In this document: piece after piece, positions 50,604 to 58,354 of the stretch
How positions within the stretch are numbered: the stretch's first letter is position 1
Layout: each line of letters opens with the position of its first letter
From: an uncultured Desulfovibrio sp.
GTDB taxonomy: Bacteria > Desulfobacterota > Desulfovibrionia > Desulfovibrionales > Desulfovibrionaceae
Assembly (NCBI RefSeq): GCF_944327235.1
Contig: NZ_CALVHE010000001.1
Span: forward strand, 51,114-115,113
Reading direction: 5' to 3'
Length of the DNA: 64,000 nucleotides
Translations under genes and position numbers: made by a program
The notes under the pieces: model-generated
The model's database searches: none
Told to the model about the DNA's origin: nothing
Seen by the model: the letters and a program-made list of their open reading frames with translations, nothing else

Positions 50604-52250
50604 ATGTCCCTGCATCCCCACGCCGGGCAACTGCCCACGCCTGACATGCTGACTGACGTGCCCTCGCTGGTCAGCGCCTATTACACCGATTTTCCCAGTC
50701 CGGCCGAGGCGTCCCAGCGCGTCAGCTTCGGGACATCGGGGCACAGGGGATCTTCCCTTGACCTGAGTTTCAACGAGGAGCACATCTACGCCATCACGCA
50801 GGCTGTCTGCGATTACCGGGCCAGCCACGGCATCAAGGGACCGCTCTTTCTCGGCGGAGACAGTCATGCGCTTTCCCAGCCCGCTTTCCGTTCGGCGCTG
50901 GAAGTGCTGGTCGCCAATGACGTTCATGTCTTCATTGCGCCGGATGGGGAGTATACCGCTACTCCGGTCATTTCCCACGCCATCCTGAGTTGGAATGCCG
51001 GCAACGCGGGCAGCGCCCAGGCGGACGGCATCATCATCACGCCGTCACACAACCCTCCGCGTGACGGCGGCTTCAAGTACAATCCGCCGCATGGCGGCCC
51101 GGCGGAAACCGCGGTCACCCGCTGGATAGAGCGCCGGGCCAACGAACATCTGGAAGCCAGCAACCGAGCCGTCCAGATCATGCACTATCGAGCGGCCCGG
51201 CAGTCTTCGCGGGTAAAAGTCTACGACTTCACGGCCCGTTATGTGGATGATCTTGCCGACGTGCTGGACATGCCGGCCATTGCCGCTTCAGGACTTTCTT
51301 TAGGCGTGGATCCGCTGGGTGGCGCGAGCCTGCCCCTGTGGGAGCCCATTGCCCATAAGTATGGTATCGCATTGAGCGTGGTCAATCAGGAGGTGGACCC
51401 GTCCTTTCGCTTCGTTCCTTGCGATAAGGACGGAAAGATCCGCATGGATTGTTCCTCCCCCTACGCCATGAGTCGCCTGCTGTCGCTGCGCGACCGTTTC
51501 GACTTGGCTTTTGCCTGTGACCCTGACGCGGATCGCCACGGTATCGTGACGCATGAAGAGCTCATGAACCCCAATCACTTCCTGGCAGCGACATGCTGGT
51601 ATCTCTTCCGGACGCGTACACAGTGGAGCAAGGGAAGCGGCATCGGCAAAACGCTGGTGACAAGCGCCATGCTGGACAGGGTAGGGGAGGAGCTCCAACG
51701 ACCGGTGGTGGAAGTGCCTGTAGGCTTTAAATGGTTTGTCCCCTATCTGCACAGCGGACGCTGTGCTCTGGGCTGCGAGGAAAGTGCCGGTGCGTCCTTC
51801 CTCACTCATGACGGCAGACCGTGGAGTACGGACAAGGACGGCCCGCTTCTTTGCCTGCTGGCAGCGGAAATGATGGCCAAGGAAGGTAAATCCCCGTCAG
51901 CCGTCTACGCCGGGCTGACAGAACGGCACGGCGCTCCCTGTTATCAACGGCTGGATGCCCCGGCGGACACCAAGGTACGCAACGTCCTCAAAGGATTGAC
52001 CGTGGAGCAGGTCGATATGCAGGAGCTGGCAGGCGAACGGGTGGAAAGCGTCATCACCCATGCGCCGGGCAATGAGGCTCCCATCGGCGGCATCAAGGTC
52101 ATGGCCCGAAGTGGCTGGTTTGCTGTGCGCCCGTCTGGTACGGAACCCATTTGCAAGGTCTATACGGAAAGCTTTGCGGGTGAAGAACACCTGCGCCACC
52201 TGCAAAAAGACGCCATTGACCTGCTGGATCGTTTGCTCCAGCAGGCTTGA
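50604..52250 (+). CDS. pgm: Phosphoglucomutase (alpha-D-glucose phosphate specific)
   Basis: Interconverts glucose 1- and 6-phosphate, supplying UDP-glucose for Ugd and surface polysaccharides. The 548-residue protein has FGTSGHRGSSLDLSFNE at about 38-54, the phosphoserine loop IITPSHNPPRDGG with Ser148, the metal loop FACDPDADRHGIV, the sugar loop GCEESAGASFL and the C-terminal phosphate-binding RPSGTEPICKVYTESF. AAAGGAGG precedes ATG 50604. It is the E. coli Pgm type rather than the PgcA type. Confidence 0.95.
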   Translation: MSLHPHAGQLPTPDMLTDVPSLVSAYYTDFPSPAEASQRVSFGTSGHRGSSLDLSFNEEHIYAITQAVCDYRASHGIKGPLFLGGDSHALSQPAFRSALEVLVANDVHVFIAPDGEYTATPVISHAILSWNAGNAGSAQADGIIITPSHNPPRDGGFKYNPPHGGPAETAVTRWIERRANEHLEASNRAVQIMHYRAARQSSRVKVYDFTARYVDDLADVLDMPAIAASGLSLGVDPLGGASLPLWEPIAHKYGIALSVVNQEVDPSFRFVPCDKDGKIRMDCSSPYAMSRLLSLRDRFDLAFACDPDADRHGIVTHEELMNPNHFLAATCWYLFRTRTQWSKGSGIGKTLVTSAMLDRVGEELQRPVVEVPVGFKWFVPYLHSGRCALGCEESAGASFLTHDGRPWSTDKDGPLLCLLAAEMMAKEGKSPSAVYAGLTERHGAPCYQRLDAPADTKVRNVLKGLTVEQVDMQELAGERVESVITHAPGNEAPIGGIKVMARSGWFAVRPSGTEPICKVYTESFAGEEHLRHLQKDAIDLLDRLLQQA

Positions 52251-52424
52251 CCTTGAGCTACACCACAGAAACGTCTTTTAAAAAGGCGGGAAGGGACCTT
52301 CTTGCATACGGAAGAAGGAGCCCTTCTCGCCATGTTTTTTTCGCTCCGCAGAATGTCCGCCCAGCGAAAAACATTTTCCGTTTTCCTTGTGTTCCCTCGG
52401 GGATTCCACCAAGAAACGACTTAG
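52251..52424. other. pgm 3' region
   Basis: Holds an imperfect hairpin (AAGGGACCTTCTT with AAGAAGGAGCCCTT, about 52291-52325) and the short repeat CGAAAAACATTTTCCG. Either could terminate pgm transcription, but there is no proper U-run. No gene. Confidence 0.4.
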
Positions 52425-52660
52425 GGCTGACACTACTCACTGCTTATTTGAGGTGAAAGGGAACCCCCTCGCTGCGCGTCCCATGCCCGTAAGGCTCCTG
52501 CATCTAACGGGCATGACCTGAGGCTGCCCGTTGGGGACGCTTGCCAGTGCGGGAGCGGGTTTCCCCCCTTTCCCCCGCTCATCATCCCTTTCCCCCACAG
52601 CGCGCCTTTACCAGAGGAAACGACAGGGCACGAGGCCCCCCGCCGCAAAAAGGCAAACGA
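52425..52660 (+). repeat. Family B dispersed repeat, diverged copy
   Basis: GGGCTGACACTACTCACTGC, AGGGGAACCCCCTCGCTGCG-like block, the module in reverse (CCCGTAAGGCTCCTGCATCT-AACGGGC), then CATCCCTTTCCCCCACAGCG and CCTTTACCAGAGGAAACGAC. The AT-rich end is missing. It lies between pgm and the pseudouridine synthase gene. Confidence 0.6.
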
Positions 52661-52805
52661 AACGTCTTGGGCCGCCAATTTCCCCCTTATTGCAAAACAG
52701 CCTGCAAAAACGAGATCCTTTCCCGTTTCCACGGCGGACATCGCCTTGTAGCCTATGCCGCCGTGGAGTCGTCAACCTCTGATGAGGAAAAGAAAAGGGC
52801 ACTCG

Positions 52806-53882
52806 CTACCGCAAGCCCACAGCATGACGCAATTGCGCCAGCTCGACATCTTCCAGCTGGCGGAACTGTCCTGCCCCAAGCTTGCCCAGCTGCAAGGGAC
52901 CAATGGCGACCCTCCGCAGGCGTAAAATCGTCAACCCCAGATCCCGGCACATCCGCCGAATTTGCCGGTTGACTCCCTGGCGCAGCGTCATCCGCAAGAG
53001 CGTGCAGCCGGAAGCCGTACTACGAGCCGTCACCTCCACAGGAAGCAGCTCCTCACCTTCCGCCAGCTGCATCCCCGATCGCATACACTGCAAAGCCTTC
53101 TGCGTTACCACATTACGCACAAGCACCTCATAGTGTTTGGGCAGATGGTGACGCGGATGCATGAGACGCTGCGCCAGCCTTCCGTCATTCGTCAGCAGGA
53201 TGAGCCCTTCAGAAAAATAGTCCAGCCGTCCCACAGGAAACAACCGTATCCCCGGATACTCACGCGCCACAAGAGAAAGCACGGTCTGCCGCCCTTGCGG
53301 ATCAGCAGCTGTACTAACCACTTGGACCGGTTTGTGCAGCATGAGGTAGAGCATCCGCTGCGACCTTGCAAGCGGCCTGCCGTCAACGCTCACTCTGTCA
53401 TCCAGAGAGATGCGCCGCCCGGCCTGCGTCTCCACCTCACCATTGACGGAGACGCGTCCGGCAAAAATCAGCTCATCCGCCTTGCGCCGTGAACAGCATC
53501 CGGCCTCAGCGATCACCTTGTTCAACCGGCGTTCGGGAATGGCCGCGTCGTCACCCGCAGGCGTGGGGGAACAAGAGGAGCGGCGAGCAGGACGCCGCCA
53601 GGCACGAAGCTCTTCCTGCGCAGCCTGTCGCCAGACCGATGGAAGAGGGCGGGGGGCGGCATCTTCAGAATAAAATGATTGCCTGATCCCTTCTTGCTCA
53701 GCGGCAGAGCAGGGCAGGGCGACAGGAAGAGCGCTGCCTTCCACCGAAGAAGAGGCGACAGAAGAGGCATCTTCACGCGCCCGCCGAGCTTGTCGCTGCC
53801 ATTGTCCAGCAACAATGGCCAGTGGATGGGGAGCCTCCTCCCCCCTTGCCGGCTTCCTTCTCGTGAATTTATTCACATTCAT
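52806..53882 (-). CDS. RsuA/RluB-family pseudouridine synthase
   Basis: Isomerises a uridine in rRNA to pseudouridine. The C-terminal ~240 residues have an S4 domain (ERRLNKVIAEAGCCSRRKADELIFAGRVSVNG), the catalytic VGRLDYFSEGLILLTNDG (Asp of the RLD motif), HYEVLV and VNRQIRRMC, all in RsuA/RluB order. The first ~115 residues are low-complexity, basic and serine-rich. ATG 53882 is chosen because a TTGATA-17-TATGCC promoter would start transcription about 20 bases upstream; two earlier in-frame ATGs (53921, 53933) lie in or before that promoter. Which rRNA position it modifies cannot be told. Confidence 0.87.
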   Translation of the reverse strand: MNVNKFTRRKPARGEEAPHPLAIVAGQWQRQARRAREDASSVASSSVEGSALPVALPCSAAEQEGIRQSFYSEDAAPRPLPSVWRQAAQEELRAWRRPARRSSCSPTPAGDDAAIPERRLNKVIAEAGCCSRRKADELIFAGRVSVNGEVETQAGRRISLDDRVSVDGRPLARSQRMLYLMLHKPVQVVSTAADPQGRQTVLSLVAREYPGIRLFPVGRLDYFSEGLILLTNDGRLAQRLMHPRHHLPKHYEVLVRNVVTQKALQCMRSGMQLAEGEELLPVEVTARSTASGCTLLRMTLRQGVNRQIRRMCRDLGLTILRLRRVAIGPLQLGKLGAGQFRQLEDVELAQLRHAVGLR

Positions 53883-53909
53883 TTCAACATCATCATTCCA
53901 TGCCTTATG

Positions 53910-53938
53910 GGCATAATTCATCCTATGAGACATATCAA
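53910..53938 (-). promoter_or_regulatory. Promoter of the pseudouridine synthase gene
   Basis: Minus-strand TTGATA (53933-53938) and TATGCC (53910-53915) are 17 bp apart in an AT-rich patch. An AAGG eight to twenty bases before ATG 53882 would lie near the 5' end of the message. Confidence 0.4.
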
Positions 53939-54742
53939 GAAGAGAAGGCGGCTTCCTGATGTTTTTCGAATGTGGCCTTATCATGCCTGTCGGACAGCCT
54001 CCCATAGGGCGCTGTCGTTGCGCGCAATCAGCCGGGATAGCAGCCTCAGACTGACAGCCAGCTGAACCTTCGATCGGACAAAAAGGCGCGGGACAGGATA
54101 ATGAGGCCATATCTTCATGACAAGGCCCGGACGACTCGGACACGGCCTTGTTGACACGCGGTAGTGTCCGGCGGCGTACCGCACGACGCAGCAAACGAGA
54201 CCCCATATGTTTATTCCTCATCACAGCAAGCATGACGCAGCTCAATAGGTATAAGACAAGAGCCAATCGTCATGACAGGTTGTGCCCCAACTTGGCGCGA
54301 CAGGTCAAGGAAGGGAGAGGATGATCGCTGCAGGTAAAAACGCCAACATATTGAAATAAAACGATTTTTATCGACGAAAGTTTACATAATTATCATTATG
54401 GGACAATAATTCATTATACTGGAAGCACACAGGGAAACACCCCTCTCATTGCCATTTCTAGGCCCATTTCAACGCGCCCCTCCAACCGAACTCAAGCAAC
54501 CATCACAAGCTGAACGCTACCAACAAAAATGCCCATCGAGGCAATGAATCATTTCATTTTTGAACCAGCATGACATCCCTACCATTTCCCGCATCATCAG
54601 GACACTTTTCCACATTTTACAGTACAAACAAAACTACAAATCAGGCCAGACAGTTTTTCAGTACGGTTCGTCCCGTACTATTTTTCTGCGCGGACACCTA
54701 GGCCTCGCCTTTGATTCACTTTTGAATCGAGCGTTCTTTACA
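53939..54742. other. 800-bp AT-rich intergenic region
   Basis: Between the pseudouridine synthase and the Cys-rich protein. Frames open here on both strands give implausible proteins. 54340-54430 is very AT-rich with a short CGATTTTTATCG hairpin and CATAATTATCATTATGGGA (54385-54403), which agrees with about half to two thirds of a Fur-box consensus. No gene supported. Confidence 0.4.
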
Positions 54743-54771
54743 TTGACATGCCTGCCTGCGCTTTCTAGTAT
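54743..54771 (+). promoter_or_regulatory. Strong promoter upstream of the Cys-rich unknown gene
   Basis: TTGACA (54743-54748) and TAGTAT (54766-54771) with a 17-bp spacer. The leader would be about 75 bases. Confidence 0.6.
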
Positions 54772-54852
54772 CCTTTCGACTTCACACGTTTTCAGGTGGC
54801 CCGAGTACGAGCCACATATGTTTTTTCGCGTCAGTAACTTTCTGGATCCCGC

Positions 54853-55386
54853 ATGGTAACCAGCAGTATCCCCCTTCCGTCATTATCCCCGCAGCGCCAC
54901 AAGGCCTTGCGAAATTTGCACCCCTTGTACAAACGCCTTTCAGGCGAAAGCGTCTGGGGTTTTCTTGAAGACCTCGGCTTGGATGAAGCACGTTGCGAGC
55001 TCTTCATGGACGCTTTTTTTCGGCAGATGGATCATATCCTTTCCTGCATGGAAGCGTTGAAGGAACGGCCGCATCTGTCGGGCCGTATCACGGGAAATGC
55101 CGAAGCCTGTTGTCCATGCTGCGCAGCCTGCACGGGGCGCCTGTTGCGGCCCGACCTCGATCCAACCGATATCGATTCGTTGCCGCCTTTCGGCATTGGC
55201 TGCCCGCTATGGATCCAACTTGAAGAAAACAGCACTGCTCCAGCGATCGTCACAGCCATTCCTCAATCTAAAAAGGAACATTCCGTACTCTGTGCCGGAC
55301 TGGCGGCGGATCCCACGGGCGGGCTCCAACGATTTCTGGAGGCTGTCCGCCAGCTTCCCTCACCTTCTGGATCGGATACTGCGTAA
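54853..55386 (+). CDS. Cysteine-rich protein of unknown function
   Basis: A 177-residue protein with no signal peptide or membrane segment. The first 70 residues are helical and charged (LHPLYKRLSGESVWGFLEDLGLDEARCELFMDAFFRQMDHIL). The centre has CCPCCAACTGRLLRPD (about 88-103), five cysteines in eight residues, followed by GIGCPLWIQLEE, so a metal or Fe-S site is likely. No family recognised. It has its own promoter, TTGACA-17-TAGTAT at 54743, but only a weak ribosome-binding site before ATG 54853. Confidence 0.65.
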   Translation: MVTSSIPLPSLSPQRHKALRNLHPLYKRLSGESVWGFLEDLGLDEARCELFMDAFFRQMDHILSCMEALKERPHLSGRITGNAEACCPCCAACTGRLLRPDLDPTDIDSLPPFGIGCPLWIQLEENSTAPAIVTAIPQSKKEHSVLCAGLAADPTGGLQRFLEAVRQLPSPSGSDTA

Positions 55387-55482
55387 GCCCCTGCCACTTA
55401 CGAGCGACGAGCACCCTTCTTCATGATTTTTTTCACAATCGGCCGTTAGCGAAAGAAAAAATGGCGAACTGAAAAAATCTCC

Positions 55483-55511
55483 TTGCTTTTTTTTTCGTCT
55501 TCCCCTATATA
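55483..55511 (+). promoter_or_regulatory. Promoter of rpmB
   Basis: TTGCTT (55483-55488) and TATATA (55506-55511) with a 17-bp spacer, giving a leader of about 95 bases before rpmB. Confidence 0.45.
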
Positions 55512-55611
55512 CACGCCTTGCAAGGTCATGGTATTCCCGTTGCGCCATGACTCCGACGGCAAGACCCGATAGTTTTGTAACATCAGTTTTTCTGTATATA
55601 CGGAGGATACC

Positions 55612-55827
55612 ATGAGCAAAGAATGCGCTTTCTGCGGCAAGAAGCCTCAGGTCGGCAATCTTGTGAGCCATTCCAACATCAAGACCAAACGTCGCTTCAA
55701 TCCGAACCTCCAGCGTGTGCGCCACCAGTTTGCCGACGGTACCGTCTGCACCCTTTCCGTCTGCACTCGCTGCATTCGTTCCGGCGTGGTCACCAAGCCT
55801 GCCGCCAGCAAGAAGGCCGACGCCTAA
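55612..55827 (+). CDS. rpmB: 50S ribosomal protein L28
   Basis: A 71-residue L28 with the typical [34 protein letters not shown]. It is the zinc-binding (C+) form: CAFC near the N-terminus and CTRC near residue 51. CGGAGG precedes ATG 55612. A rho-independent terminator follows 21 bp after the stop. Confidence 0.96.
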   Translation: MSKECAFCGKKPQVGNLVSHSNIKTKRRFNPNLQRVRHQFADGTVCTLSVCTRCIRSGVVTKPAASKKADA

Positions 55828-55848
55828 GCGTTGACGTTCGCCATGCAT

Positions 55849-55876
55849 ACCCCGGCAGCAATGCCGGGGTTTTTTT
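55849..55876 (+). terminator. Terminator of rpmB
   Basis: ACCCCGGCA (55849-55857) pairs with TGCCGGGGT (55862-55870) around GCAA and is followed by a run of T. The next gene's ATG begins on the base after the run. Confidence 0.9.
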
Positions 55877-56851
55877 ATGTCTCCTTCATATCGTCCCGCT
55901 GCCGTGCGCTCGTATCAGCGTCTCCGCCGCTATCGCCTGCGTCGACGCCCTCCCGCTGTCCCGGCGTTCTGGTGCCGCCTTACCCCGCCCGCAGGCTTTA
56001 CCGATTATCTACAGAAACGCGACTGGGAACTCCTCTTCAGCGCGCGCAATATCCCCTACCGCTTCGACAAATTTGCCGGGCGGGAACACCTGTACACGCC
56101 ACCGTTGTATGTGGACATCGCTCGGTACGAACTGGAAGCCCTAACGCAGGAAACGAAAAAACCGCCGGTCTCTTCTCCTGTGCCGCCGACGTATGCGCAT
56201 ACGGGCTGGACCGCCCTGCTGCCTCTCACTCTCGTGCTCTGGCATGGTTGGCGGGAAGGTTGGTGGCGTTGCCCTTTCCCCTGGCCGGATGTTTCCCGCT
56301 GGTGCCGTCTGGGAGAACTCGACAGCGTCCGCATCGCCGTACATGACGAGTACTACCGCTTCATCACTGCCCTGACCCTGCATCAGGACGCCCCCCACCT
56401 CTGGGGCAATATCCTCTTCAGCCTGATTTTCCTGCCGATGTTGGCACGTGCCGCCGGTACGGGCCATGCATTGCTGATCTGTCTACTGGGCGGGGGGATA
56501 GGCAATGTGACCAATTACCTTTTTCGCCAGCACGCCTTCATCAGTCTGGGCTTTTCCACGGCACTCTTTGCGGCGCTCGGCGCCCTGAGCGGCATCGCGA
56601 CGCTTTACCAGCCCAAGAAGGCGCTTATTCCACTAGCTGCGGGCATGGCTCTTGTCTCCATGCTGGGAACAGGCGGCGAAGATGTGGATTACCTCGCCCA
56701 TTGCTGCGGCTTTGGGGCAGGCTTTTTGCTTGGCGTACTGAAAGGTTGGCAAAGTCGTTTCGCACCGACGCGGCAACTACCTCAAGCCGTTGCTTTGCTG
56801 CTGGCCTTGCTGTTGCCTCTTCTTGCCTGGTGGGCAGCATTTCGCGCTTGA
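55877..56851 (+). CDS. Rhomboid-family intramembrane protease with a cytosolic N-terminal domain
   Basis: A 324-residue protein. Residues 1-105 are soluble (an RDWELLFSARNIPYRF region often found before rhomboid folds), then six membrane segments. Rhomboid features: HQDAPHLWGNILFSLIFLPMLAR in the second helix, the serine in LGFSTALFAALGAL (S227) and the histidine in DYLAHCCGFGAGFLLG (H275). The usual GxSG is GFST here. The ATG lies directly after the rpmB terminator T-run with no ribosome-binding site, so either read-through or a different start (GTG 55904) is implied. Substrates unknown. Confidence 0.85.
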   Translation: MSPSYRPAAVRSYQRLRRYRLRRRPPAVPAFWCRLTPPAGFTDYLQKRDWELLFSARNIPYRFDKFAGREHLYTPPLYVDIARYELEALTQETKKPPVSSPVPPTYAHTGWTALLPLTLVLWHGWREGWWRCPFPWPDVSRWCRLGELDSVRIAVHDEYYRFITALTLHQDAPHLWGNILFSLIFLPMLARAAGTGHALLICLLGGGIGNVTNYLFRQHAFISLGFSTALFAALGALSGIATLYQPKKALIPLAAGMALVSMLGTGGEDVDYLAHCCGFGAGFLLGVLKGWQSRFAPTRQLPQAVALLLALLLPLLAWWAAFRA

Positions 56852-56861
56852 TAAGATAATG

Positions 56862-56892
56862 AAAAACCTCCCGCAAGCAGCAGGAGGTTTTT
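56862..56892. terminator. Bidirectional terminator
   Basis: AAAAACCTCC (56862-56871) pairs with GGAGGTTTTT (56883-56892). It lies between the convergent rhomboid and ppaC genes. Confidence 0.8.
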
Positions 56893-56945
56893 GCTAACTC
56901 AGACTTCCGGCAAAGCTCACCACGATCTACTGGAGAGCCCCTTGG

Positions 56946-57863
56946 TTACTTGAAAGCTTTTTCGAAATTGGGCACGACCTGCTTTTTACGGCTCATGACG
57001 CCATCCAGCCAGACCGTATCGCCGGACAAGCTTACGCCAAAGGCCTTTTCCACCACAGAAGGATCATCGGAAGCCAGCAGCAGTTCCGAGCCTTCCTTCA
57101 TGATGTCGGTCAGCAGCAGGAACACGCTGTGCCGCCCGTCAGCCTTGATGCGGGCAATCTCCTGCTTGAGTCCATCCTTGACGCCATCCAGCAGGGACAA
57201 GTCCACCACTTCCAGCTGCCCGATGCCGACCTTCTTGCCGTTCATGTCAAAGTCCTTGAAATCACGGAAGACGAGGTCCTGCATACTGGCGCCGTCCACG
57301 GCGCTCTTGACGCGGAACATTTCCATGCCCAGCGCCATGATATCCTCCACTCCGGCAATGGCGGCCAGCTTTGCCACGGCTTTCTTGTCCGCCTCCGTAC
57401 AGGTAGGCGATTTGAACATGACGGTATCGGAAAGGATGGCGCACAGCATACCGCCGGCAATGCTGCGGGGGATTTCGACCCCGTAAAATTCGTACATATT
57501 GGTAAGCACAGTATTGGTGCAACCCACAGGCCAGATCCATGCTTCAAGAGGAAGGGACGTAGTGATGTCGCCCAACTTGTGGTGGTCCACGATGCCCATG
57601 ACCGTGGCGCTGTCCATCCCCTTAGGGGCTTGCCCCAGATCGGAATAATCCACGAGATACAGATCCCGACCGGTGACGTCCTCCACGATCTGCGGCGCCG
57701 TCAGCCCGAAACGCTCCAGAACAAAGGCCGTCTCCGGCGCGGGCTTGCCCTGCGCGGCGGGAACAACGTCAAATCCCCGCTTGGCATACAGGTCGGCGGC
57801 GGCAATGGCTGAAATGATGCTGTCGGTATCGGGATGCAGATGACCAAGAACGTAGGCGGACAT
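56946..57863 (-). CDS. ppaC: Manganese-dependent inorganic pyrophosphatase
   Basis: Hydrolyses pyrophosphate, pulling biosynthesis and, in sulfate reducers, the ATP sulfurylase step forward. The 305-residue family II enzyme has GHLHPDTDSIISA (metal-binding His8, Asp12, Asp14), VDYSD, the DHH motif VDHHKLGD, and the C-terminal DHHA2 domain with the substrate-binding SRKKQVVP. No CBS insert is present, so it is the unregulated form. AAGGAG precedes ATG 57863. Confidence 0.95.
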   Translation of the reverse strand: MSAYVLGHLHPDTDSIISAIAAADLYAKRGFDVVPAAQGKPAPETAFVLERFGLTAPQIVEDVTGRDLYLVDYSDLGQAPKGMDSATVMGIVDHHKLGDITTSLPLEAWIWPVGCTNTVLTNMYEFYGVEIPRSIAGGMLCAILSDTVMFKSPTCTEADKKAVAKLAAIAGVEDIMALGMEMFRVKSAVDGASMQDLVFRDFKDFDMNGKKVGIGQLEVVDLSLLDGVKDGLKQEIARIKADGRHSVFLLLTDIMKEGSELLLASDDPSVVEKAFGVSLSGDTVWLDGVMSRKKQVVPNFEKAFK

Positions 57864-57942
57864 GGTAACTCCTTGCAACGCTCCCCGTGGAGAGCGGTGA
57901 TATGTGACTTTTCCGGGCAATGCGTATCACCCGTCCCACGTC

Positions 57943-57970
57943 TTTGCAATATTTTGACGCGGATTGCAAA
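57943..57970. promoter_or_regulatory. Perfect dyad upstream of ppaC
   Basis: TTTGCAAT and ATTGCAAA are 8-bp inverted arms 12 bp apart, about 80 bp upstream of ppaC. The minus-strand TTGCAA inside could serve as a -35 box. Function as an operator is inferred only. Confidence 0.35.
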
Positions 57971-58037
57971 TCCTCCAGCCGGGCGGCGGCATCATCCCTG
58001 CCTTGCAGAATCCAGACGCGACGACTAAACGCCGTTA

Positions 58038-58235
58038 GGCTCAGGACTCATTACGTTTTTTTTAAGGGGGAAAAGAGAAACTCCTTTGCTTTGCTGTCGA
58101 TGCCTGTAAGGCTCCTTTGTCGCCTAACAGGCACGGCCCTGCGGGCCGCCCTTTGGGTCGCTGCTCGCGGCAAAAAGGGGGTTCTTCCCCCTCTCCCCCA
58201 TCTTCCCCAAAACCCGCTACTTGGGTAAGAGTGAT
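58038..58235 (+). repeat. Family B dispersed repeat, diverged copy
   Basis: GGCTCAGGACTCATTACG, GGGGGAAAAGAGAAACTCC, the module in reverse (CGATGCCTGTAAGGCTCC-TTTGTCGCCTAACAGGC), and CCCCCATCTTCCCCAAAACC. The AT-rich end is absent. Confidence 0.55.
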
Positions 58236-58354
58236 TGGAAACGAAATACCTCATGTTATAAAAATGAGTATTTATTTGGCAGTAAGTTATAAAAACATCT
58301 CCATCAAGGCATATTGCCTGATAATGAGTCCTGTCCCTAGCATCATCACTTCCC
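58236..58354. other. AT-rich region downstream of xerC
   Basis: Contains ATCAAGGCA/TGCCTGAT at about 58300-58325, which on the minus strand is followed 10 bases later by TTTTTAT and could terminate the cpoB-dprA-xerC message. No gene. Confidence 0.35.

Noticed and set aside
54560..54859. 99-codon plus-strand frame before the Cys-rich gene
   Set aside because: It contains the TTGACA-17-TAGTAT promoter and has no ribosome-binding site, so it is most likely leader and promoter DNA.
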